Of a stretch of 36,163 nucleotides of DNA, positions 28,424-36,163 are shown one piece after another. The stretch lies in assembly GCF_000417875.1 (NCBI RefSeq), contig NW_006920893.1:98698-134860 (forward strand), written 5' to 3'. The notes below the pieces were generated by a model. That model saw only the letters and a program-made list of their open reading frames with translations. It did not search any database and was not told the origin of the DNA. How positions within the stretch are numbered: the stretch's first letter is position 1; every line of letters begins with the position of its first letter. The DNA is from Pseudozyma flocculosa PF-1 (taxonomy: Eukaryota; Basidiomycota; Ustilaginomycetes; Ustilaginales; Ustilaginaceae). The translations under genes and the position numbers were made by a program.

Positions 28424-30109
28424 TCAGATCCACTCTCCGCTCAGCGCCTCGACCTCGGTGTCCTTGGTCGACAGCTTGAGCTCCTCGAGCACCTCGTCTT
28501 CCGACAGCCGCTTGCCGTCCCGGTCCGCAATGTCCTTGAGCGCTGCAGGCATCCAGAAGCAGGTAGCAACCGGGCGGCAAACATATCTGTCAGTACCGGC
28601 GTTGGGGGGCACCGCACCGCACCGCACCGCGGCCACTGCTCGACGACGCCACGCACCTTTGGCCTGCTCGTCTCCCGCGCCCTGCAGGCCGTCCTTTTCC
28701 TGGTTCCTGCGCTTGATGATGAGCAGCTCCACGCCCTCGCGGTCGAGCAGCATCGGATCCTCGGGCCGCGCGTACCGGTTGCCGCCGCTGTCGAGGTCGC
28801 CGCCAAACGTCTGCTGCATCTCGTCGTCCGTCAGCTTGGCCCGCTGCTCCTTGGGCAGGCCGGCCGTGGGCGCGTCGGGCCCCGTCGGCGGCATCGTCGG
28901 GTTGCGCATCTGCAGCAGCACCGACGACGACGGGTGGATGCCAATCTCGCTCTGCACGTCGCCAAAGTCGTCGGCCGACGGGTGCGAGACGTGGTAGGTG
29001 AGGCGCACCTCGCGGTTCGACGGAGGGTCAGTCTGCTTGATGCTCAGCACGTAGTGCCCGCGTCCTGCAGGCCTCGCTGCCGGCTGCACGCGCTCGCCTG
29101 TGTCAACGAGCCAGGAGGGCAGTCGGAGTGAATGGTCAGCGATGCATCCTCGACTTCGACCTCTGACCGACCGACCGACAGACAGACGGAAGACCCACCG
29201 CGTGTCTTTGTCGAGTACCTCGACTCCTTCATACCATCGACGAGCTTGTCGAGATCGGTGCCGACCGAGCTGATGGTGGCCCAGGTGGCCTCGCTGTCGC
29301 GTCCGCCGATACCACGTGGTTCCTGGCCGTGCGAGAGGGCGAGCTCGACGTCGGGCATGCGCTTGCGTCCGAGCGCAATGAAGCGGAAGCCGGTCGGGTT
29401 GTGCGGCGCCCTCTTGTCCTTGTCGTCGTCGTCGTCGTTGCCGTCTTTTTCTTCCTTGGGAGCGGCGGGTGCCGTCTCTGACTCGCTCCTGCGCGGGACG
29501 AGGAGCATGAAGCTGTTCTGGACGCCATCGAGCGAGTCAATCGACGCGCCCTTGTCCTCGCCCATGGCCGCCTTGACTTTTGGCCGGTAGAAAAAGTAGA
29601 TCCTGTCTCGTCGGGTCGGTGCGGTGGCGGCACGGTCAGCGGATTCGGGAAGCCAGGAGGATGCGGGGGGGCTAAACCCCCTCGCTCCATGGTGTCGGCC
29701 AGTCCAAGTCGGATGGCGGAGTGGAACTCGCAACTCACAGGCCCGTTTCTGCAATGTGCCAGCGCACCTCGTCGGCGTCGTTGCCCGCGTCCGACTTGCG
29801 CACCTCTACGTCGTCACCCTTGAGCTTGCGGTCGTCGTCTTGCTGTCGTTGGTCGAGGCCCTTGAGGTCGACTGCGACATTGTCGTCGCCGGCGTTGTCG
29901 TGCGACTTGCGCTGCTGCTTCTTTGCCGGTTCCTTTTCGTCGTGGTGGTCATCTTCGTCGCCGTCGTCGCCGTTGGCGTCTTGGTCGCGGTCCTGGTCTG
30001 CCTTTCGCTTTTCTCCCACTTCGACCTCGTCCCTCTGTCCCTCGTGCTGCTCCTGCTTGTGTTCCTCCTCGCTTTCGGACTGCTTCTTGTGTGCGGATTT
30101 AGGTGGCAT
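28424..30109 (-). CDS. Uncharacterised conserved fungal protein with IYFFYRPKV signature
   Basis: Four exons (transcript order) 30109-29739, 29602-29199, 29097-28657 and 28542-28424; introns of 136, 101 and 114 bp; 444 residues. The first 110 residues are highly charged (Lys/Glu/Asp/Gln), disordered, with KRKAD and KKQQRK nuclear-localisation-like patches. The core begins at VRWHIAETGLIYFFYRPKV across the first junction, continues through NSFMLLVPRR, FRFIALGRKRMPD and MKESRYSTKTRGERV, then REVRLTYHVSHP and GIHPSSSVLLQMRNP. This resembles a fungal family that databases have sometimes labelled 'BTB domain transcription factor', but no BTB fold or DNA-binding motif is visible, so that label should not be trusted. 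C-terminus: SEDEVLEELKLSTKDTEVEA. Likely nuclear; function unknown. Confidence 0.75.
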
Positions 30110-32552
30110 GATGTTCGGCCTCGGGCGGATGGAAGACGAGGGTAGTTATTGTGGGGCGTGCGGTGCGCGGAGAGAGGGTGGGGGAGGTGGAGGTCGAGAG
30201 CAGAGAGGTGCCGAAGGCCCATCCTGCATGGCATTGACCGACCAACCTGGCTTGGCCTGCTCAGCTTGAGCCCAGCCTGAGGGAGGAGGCAGGGAGGCCG
30301 GCGAGCATGACTGAGCCGCCCATGATGCGTTGCCGCCGCCCGATCCCTGATGTGGAGGAAGCAGACAGGAGGCTAGGCTGACCCACGCCGCGTTGGGTCG
30401 TTGGAAGACGCGCCAAGGCAGCGCAGCATGACAGGCAGGCGGCAGCTAGGCTGGGCTGGACCCCAGGGTTCAGTCCAGGTCGACGGAAGCGGAACGGAGC
30501 CAGAGGCTACGCGCGCTAGACTGGCTGGCCGGCAGGCTGGCATGCATGCGATGCTCTGCCACGGCATGGCATGGCATGGCATGGGGCTGCCATGAGCGTA
30601 CGAGTGGGAGCCGACTCGCGGCCACCCAGCATCGTCGCAAGCAGACACAGCAGGCAGCAGGTAGGTAGACATGCGCAGAAAGGAACGCTGAGGTCCTCGG
30701 ACAGGCCCCCCGGGCGTGGTTGGGTCTCGATCGGGCCGCTCCGACGCCAGCATGCTGGCGTCGATGCGCTTGTCAGCAGCCTCACTCGCGCCCGGCCTGG
30801 TCGCGAGCGAGGGCAAGCACGTCGGCACGTCGCCGTCGACCCGGCGGCACCTCGTCGCGACTAGCCCGTCGCCGTTGCCGAACGAAGCGGCAAAGACCGG
30901 CGGACCCTTCCGGCCTCGTCTGGCGCTTGACGTAAGGCAGAGCAAGCAAGCCAGCAAAACGAAAGGCCGCCGCATCGTCCCCGCCTGTGTCCACGGATCG
31001 ATCCGCGCTACGATGCGATGCTGCAAACAACCTTGCCGGTCGTCGGTGACAAGCGCAGCAGACACCGACCGCGCCCTGGTCCTAGCCTGCCGCTGCTCGA
31101 CAAGCCGGCTCATCCACTTCGACCTCCACCGGCCTTTGTGTCTGTTCCAGCTCAACGTCGCCGAGGGGGACCGCCGCATGGGCATCATTCTTCGGTACTT
31201 ACCTACCTAGCCTAAGCCAACGCAGGGCTCAGAGAAAGGGACCTCGCCGACCGATGTCGAGCCCGCAGCGGAAGGTTTCGCTTCGGTCGATCGCCGGGTT
31301 CGCTGTGCGGTTCTCGCTCTTCGCCCCGCCCGGCCCAGGACAAGCTTTGATGTAGTGAGCCTTCGGCCCTACCGAGCCGCATGGAAACGAACGACGCCGC
31401 GCGTTGCTGCCGCTATGTACGGTCCTCGGCGGGCTGGTCCGATGGTGGCATCGTCGTCGTGCCGCCGTGACTTGGCCGCCAGCCGGCCTGCTCGCTGTCT
31501 CAATCAACGGCATCCTCACTCAGCCGGACCCTTGCTTTCTCGCCACCTTCGCCGGTCCCGGTCGCTACGGTATGGTACTGCTATAGGACCACGCAGGCAG
31601 GCAGAATCCCGCGCAGAAACGCACGCACACGCGGCTCCTCCGCACGTTTGAGCTGACTCGCCCGTCGCCAGCAGCCTGCCTAGCCTGTGCGTTTGCGACG
31701 GCGAAGCGTGTAGTCACGACGCCGCTTGGCGATCGAAGCGTCGACATCCGGCCCGACCCGACCTTGCGCTGCGTCGGGTTGCGTTGCGTTGCTCACTCGC
31801 CCGTTCGCTGGCTTCGACGCATCACCGTGCCGCTCCTTGGCCGCAAACGGCACCAGCGCGTCTGGTCATCGACTCTCCCACCACCTCCAGATCGCTGCGC
31901 TCGCACTGGGCCCGGGGGTCCTGCGCTGCCTCATCGCGCAACGAAGGTCTCTCTCTCTCTGATCTTGCTTGGCTTCTGCTGCTGACAGCTAGTCCAGACA
32001 GCATGCCCTAGGCTGTCTCCCGGGATGTAAGCCGCTGCCGTGCCGTTTGTCTGCAGACGGGCTCCACAGAGAGCACCATCGACCTTGGCCCAGATCGGCC
32101 CTTCACAGGCGCGCAGAGCAACAGCCAAGGCGGCCTTCGCAGCCCCCGCCTCCCCTCATCATCCCCGTCAACGGATCGCCGCATCGAAGCCCGCATCGTG
32201 CGGATCATCTTCGACAGGACCACCCTCTCGGATCCCTCGATAGCCCGCCACTGGGAAACGACGCTGTGCGTGCGGGACAGGCAGCCCTCACCGCCACTGC
32301 GTCGCCCGGTGCCAGCCCTCGAGGCAGCGTTGATGAGAAGCTGACACGTACATAAACCTCGAAGAGGTCGCCGTCCTCATCAATGGAGGCCCCTCCTCAT
32401 CCCAATCACTCCCTTCTCGCCTCGTCGCCTACTCTCCCTCCAGCTGCCCTGTCCAGCTCCCTTCCCGTACCGGCCTCTCGACTTCCCGGCGCCTCTCCCT
32501 TCCTCCAGCCTCCAGCCTCCAGCCTCCATCCTCCGACTGCCAAACCACCGCA
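30110..32552. other. Long divergent intergenic region upstream of the Rds1-type gene
   Basis: 2.44 kb, the largest gap in the window. It contains (GGCAT)4 at 30563-30584, degenerate CTGGCTGGCCGGCAGGC words near 30520-30540 and a CT-rich leader from about 32395 to the start at 32553. A weak TATA-like ACATAAA is at about 32350. Open stretches (for example 30716-31210 on the + strand) have no domain and no splice-supported extension. A non-coding RNA cannot be excluded. Confidence 0.5.
30563..30584. repeat. (GGCAT)4 pentanucleotide repeat
   Basis: Four perfect GGCAT units followed by GG. Each junction creates CATGGCATG, so the block is also rich in CATG palindromes. TGCATGCATGC occurs about 20 bp to the left. 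Confidence 0.95.
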
Positions 32553-34011
32553 ATGCAGCTGACCGTCTCCCACGTCGTGGCGCTCGCCGTCTCGGCCCTG
32601 TCGATGGGCACCTCTGGCATCTTTGCCGCGCCCGCCTCGCAGGGCAGCAAGGGCGGCATTCCGTACGTCAACAAGCACGACACGGTGCCCGCCTCGCAGC
32701 TCTCGTCGGCCGCCGACCCCAACACGGCCAACAAGAATGTCTCGTCGGGCTACCAGCCCCAGTCGGGCGGCTTCACAAAGAGCCCCACGTACGCCACCTT
32801 TTCGGCGTTTGACCAGGCGTCGATTGAGCTGGCGACGCACCAGGAGTACATCGAGCTCGACCTGTTCAACTACGGCCTGGCCAAGTTCAGCGACGCCGAG
32901 TGGGACCAGTACGGCATCGACGCCGAGAACCGCCACCTGATCCGCCAGATGGCGCAGCAGGAGATTGGCCACGCCACGGTGCTGTCCAACATGCTGGGCA
33001 AGACGGCGCCCAAGGCGTGCACCTACAAGTACGACTTCCAGGACGTGCCCGGCTTCATCGACTTTTGCCAGAAGCTGACAAAGTGGGGCGAGTCGGGCGT
33101 CTACGGCTTCCTCAACCTGCTCGACAACCACGCCGTCGGCCAGATCCTGCTCCAGTCGATCACCACCGAGGCGCGCCAGCAGTTCATCTTCCGCCAGTTT
33201 GAGGGGCTCTTCCCGATGCCCGAGTGGTTCGAGACGGGCATCCCGCAGAGCTGGGCCTGGACGCTGCTGCAAAAGTGGATCGTGTCGTGCCCCGACGACA
33301 ACGTGCCCATCGCCTGGGAAATCTACCCGGAGCTGCGCATCGACAACAACCCGGACGCCATCGCCGCCGGACAGGCCGCCGGGGGCGCCAGCATCTCGAA
33401 CAACGTCACCGCCCTGAGCTACGAGGGCAAGGAGGTGCTCTTTTCGTGGGACTCTCCCGGCAAGACCGAGGGCCCCTACAAGCAGAAGACGGTGACCCAC
33501 ACTTCGGGCTACCCCAAGTACGCCGCCTTTGTCTCGCAGTATGTGAGTATCGCGAGCGCGCGCGCGCGCGCGTGCACGTCGGCGCCATGGCCGTCGTCAC
33601 GGGTGGGTTTCGCTGCGCAACATCTGGGGCTGACTCGGCCCGCTTGCCTCCATTTTTTTACTTGCCTTTCTCCTGGACAGAACGTCACCTACTCGCCCCT
33701 GTACGACATTGACAGCGACAAGCGCACCGCCAAGGCGCGCCAGCCGGGTGGACAGGTGCTCAGCGTCGGCCCGGAGATTATCAACAGTGAGTTGCGTGGC
33801 CACGGCTGCTCGGTCGCGAGAGATGCGGGCAGCAGCAAGGCAGAACGTGAACCGACCGACTGACCATGAGCCTCGGCATGCCCCTTTTCTTCACTGCCCA
33901 GGCACGTCGTTCATTGCCCTGACCGACTCGCAGACGCACTACACGCCTGCCAACCTGTCGCTCATCAACCAGCACGTCGTCGCTGGCCCTGCCGTCTACC
34001 AGTCGGGCTAA
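32553..34011 (+). CDS. Secreted Rds1-type ferritin-like domain protein (stress response)
   Basis: Exons 32553-33542, 33681-33786 and 33902-34011; introns of 138 and 115 bp, phases 0 and 1; 401 residues. The N-terminus MQLTVSHVVALAVSALSMG then IFAAPAS is a signal peptide with an Ala-x-Ala cleavage site. The ferritin-like four-helix part has HQEYIELDLFNYGL (first Glu), QMAQQEIGHATVL (ExxH), then ITTEARQQFIFRQFEGLFPM, where the second ExxH is EARQ. As I remember the family, EARQ is normal there. GLFPMPEWFETGIPQSWAWTLL is a strong Rds1 hallmark. Fission yeast rds1 responds to glucose, ammonium, phosphate, CO2 and temperature; the biochemical activity is unknown. The long 5' gap fits complex regulation. 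Intron 1 contains a (GC)n run. Confidence 0.9.
33556..33572. repeat. (GC)n dinucleotide run inside intron 1 of the Rds1-type gene
   Basis: Seventeen bases of alternating G and C, a few bases after the GTGAGTATCG donor. It is potentially Z-DNA-forming or hairpin-forming in the pre-mRNA. Confidence 0.85.
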
Positions 34012-34853
34012 GCGTCGTCGATGCTGTCGCCCTTCTGCTCCTTGCTGCCATCATCTGGACAATCGGTGACCGGTGCGCGTCGTCGTCGTCGTCGTCGTCG
34101 TCGTTCTCCCCTTTCTCCCTTCTTGTAGCCTCTCTTGTCTCGCCCGCGTTGCTCCTTGGCCAGCGCTCGCCGAGTCTCGGTTCGAGGCTCGCGCTTGAGC
34201 CTGGTCGTTATGCCCTTTCAACCATGACCATGCAACGCAGATTGTCGCTGGGCTGTTGCTTTTCGTTTCGCCGTATGCTGTTGGGTTGCCAGAGGGGGTA
34301 ATCGGTACGCGTCGATGGTGGTGGTGGTGGTGGTGGTGATGCGTGCAGCAGGCGCGGCGGAGGCGAGGGCTGCGAGGCGAGGAATCCCGAGGCGATGACG
34401 CAGTGGCGCACGGACGGGGGGACGATGTGTGGAGAAGGGAAATGCGCAGGCCCAGGGCGGGCGGAGCAGGCCACACGGGGCGGGGCAGGCAAGCAGGCGG
34501 CGGCGAAAAAGGGGGCAGCAGCCTAAATCATGGGCCCCGTGGCTGCCCCAAGCAGCGGATGTCGAGCCGGCCTAGCAAGCCAGCCCCGCCATCCTCATTG
34601 ACCACCACCACCAGCGCCGCCGCCGCCATCCATCTTGCCAGCCATCCAGCCCGCCTACCATCCTTGCGTCACACTCTCCCTTCCACGATCTCCTCGTCGC
34701 CGTCTCCCGCATCCGCATCCCGCCGCAACAGCACCGTCACGCTCCACCTTGGCAACCTCCCCGCTCCCTTCCTAGCTCCTATCTCCGTACACCTGCCGCA
34801 TCGTCCACTCGTTTCCATCCCTCGCGCCGGCCACTTCCCGATACACCCTCAGC
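34012..34853. other. Intergenic region between the Rds1-type gene and the last gene
   Basis: 842 bp with two triplet runs (34078-34104 and about 34316-34337). The right half becomes CT-rich and CCATCC-rich, the probable leader of the next gene. No gene or RNA recognised. Confidence 0.55.
34078..34104. repeat. (CGT)9 trinucleotide tract
   Basis: Nine perfect CGT units 70 bp downstream of the Rds1-type stop codon, in or near its 3' UTR. A TGG-repeat run lies about 210 bp further on. Confidence 0.95.
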
Positions 34854-36163
34854 ATGTCCGCAGATCCTCCGCAGCCCCTGCCCGCCCAGGCCGACCCGGC
34901 CGCCAAGCAGAAAAAGAACCCCATCGGCAGCTGGTTTGTCAAGAAGTTTGGCAGGAGGAACAGCGAGGCCGGCGGTGCGAACCCACACCCGCCGACTTCG
35001 CCAAAGCTCAAAGAACCTCGCAGCCGCAGGACCAGCAACTTTGCTCCCGCCAACAACAACAGCTCCGGCCTCAGCGCCAACCCCAACGGCGGTGGGCCCC
35101 AGCGCACCGTCGATGGCCTCCCTTCGTTTGCCGGCGACAGCGGACAAGGCCTCGCCAGTACCCTCGTCGTCCCCACGTCTCCATCGGCCACTAATGTCGC
35201 CACTCCACCACCCCAGCTCGCCAGCTTGCCGCAACAGGAGCCGCTGGGCGCCCTCGGCTTCAACCCAAACGACTCAAATGCCACCGCACCGCTCGCCCAC
35301 GGCCAGACGCAGCCTGCCCCGGCCATCAACACCCAGCCGCTCTCGCTCCAGGTCGACCCGTCCTTGCACAGCGTGTCGTCGCCCGTCTCGGACATCATGA
35401 CGCCAAGGGCCAACACCAACGCCCTCCACGCCCATTCCCAACACGGCTCCTCGACCGACGCCCCCGCCTCTTCCGCGGTGGCCGATGCAGGGACACACCT
35501 GGTCCCCGCCGCGTCGCAGCAGGAAAGCCTCCGATCGAGCTCCGACTCGGACCAGAGCAGCCGCGACGGCCTCGGACGCGACTCGATCGGAAACCGCACC
35601 ATGGACACGGGCAAGAGCCGCGCCAGCACCAAGCCCACCACCCTCATGAGCCTCGATACCCGCGAAGCCCAGGTGTTGCGTGAGTCGCCCCTCTGTCTGT
35701 CTGCCAGACTCGCGCCCGTTGAGCTAGCCTTTCAAAGCTGACCTTCTCCTATCGTACATGGTCCTCGCACGAAGCCACGACGCACATCGCCCAGGCCAGG
35801 CACGGCGAGAGCGGAAGCGCTGCTCCGGGCACCAACGGCACGGCGGGCGCAGCCACAGCGGTACAGTTTGCCTCGCCCCCGCTCGCCAGGACCGGCAGCG
35901 GCACTCGGCCCAATGGCGCCGTTTCGGACGAACACGGGCCCTACGTCAACATCCCCTCGCACTCGCGCCACCACCCTTCCAACAACCCTTCGCCATTCGC
36001 CATGCCTCCGGACAATGCGAGCGTGCTGACCCTCGCCTCGTCGACGGCGGCGCACAGCTTCGCCGGCGCGGCCAGCAGCCGCAGCCGACGGGCCGACCGG
36101 CCTATGCCGACCCACGCCGTGGGCGGCCGCCCGCAGCATCGGCGGCACGCCTCAGTGGGCGAC
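34854..36163 (+). CDS. Low-complexity basidiomycete-type protein of unknown function, 3'-truncated by window edge
   Basis: Exon 1 is 34854-35679 and a second exon most likely runs from 35775 to the window end (intron 35680-35774, GTGAGT donor, branch-like GCTGAC, acceptor CGAAG). At least 405 residues are visible. The N-terminus has a basic segment, NPIGSWFVKKFGRRNSE, then about 230 residues rich in Ser, Pro, Asn, Gln and Thr. After the junction come THIAQARHG, then VNIPSHSRHHPSNNPSPFAM and PPDNASVLTLASSTAAHSF. I remember a similar HHPxNNPxP...PPDNASxLTLASS block from other basidiomycete hypothetical proteins, but I know no function. An alternative acceptor at 35723 would add 17 residues in the same frame. 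No membrane segment or signal peptide in the visible part. Confidence 0.7.

Noticed and set aside
30716..31210. 164-codon open frame in the large gap
   Set aside because: No domain, no signal or membrane segment, biased composition, and competing frames of equal length on both strands.
34172..34200. GGTTCGAGGCT resembling a tRNA B-box
   Set aside because: Flanking bases do not form a T-arm stem, and no matching A-box or acceptor stem was found.
1..36163. Biosynthetic gene cluster (GST, dehydrogenase, GMC oxidoreductase, kinase)
   Set aside because: No backbone synthase, transporter or cluster regulator. The oxidoreductases are separated by housekeeping genes, so co-location looks incidental.

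Overview
The window is a GC-rich piece of a fungal nuclear genome, most likely a basidiomycete and probably Ustilaginomycotina (smut-like). The reasons are many short introns (about 90-140 bp, GTGAGT/GTGCGT donors, CAG acceptors), CT-rich 5' leaders before start codons, long alanine, serine and aspartate runs in housekeeping proteins, basidiomycete-type protein families, and no bacterial-type operons or ribosome binding sites. The species assignment is inference. I found fourteen complete protein genes and two cut by the window ends. There is no rRNA, no tRNA I could support, no CRISPR array and no transposon.

Layout, left to right. A glutathione S-transferase-like gene enters from the left end (+). 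An L-arabinitol 4-dehydrogenase gene (+) converges on a DHX33-type DEAH RNA helicase (-). Across a 2.2 kb divergent gap lies a Slt2/Mpk1-type cell-wall-integrity MAP kinase (+), tail to tail with a Ca3427-like periplasmic-binding-protein-fold gene (-). That gene shares a 374 bp divergent promoter with the F-actin capping protein alpha subunit (+). Next come an intronless GMC oxidoreductase (-), a calcipressin (-) and a pICln homologue (-). pICln diverges from a small mitochondrion-targeted protein (+) that is tail to tail with mitochondrial ribosomal protein uL13m (-). The right third holds a 1010-residue GRAM-domain membrane protein resembling GRAMD4 (-), a small coiled-coil protein (+), an uncharacterised fungal protein with an IYFFYRPKV signature (-), a secreted Rds1-type ferritin-like stress protein (+), and the 5' part of a low-complexity basidiomycete-type protein (+).

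The genes do not form an obvious pathway or secondary-metabolite cluster. This is an ordinary gene-dense euchromatic stretch mixing sugar catabolism, RNA metabolism, signalling, cytoskeleton and mitochondrial translation. Exon boundaries were derived by hand from splice signals, reading-frame continuity and remembered family resemblance. No alignment or transcript was available. The points most worth a second look are a 115-residue acidic insertion inside capping protein alpha, two tandem acceptors that give the MAP kinase two different C-termini, a stop-free intron of 108 nt in the coiled-coil gene, a bacterial-type solute-binding protein with no transporter or export signal, and three uncharacterised proteins.
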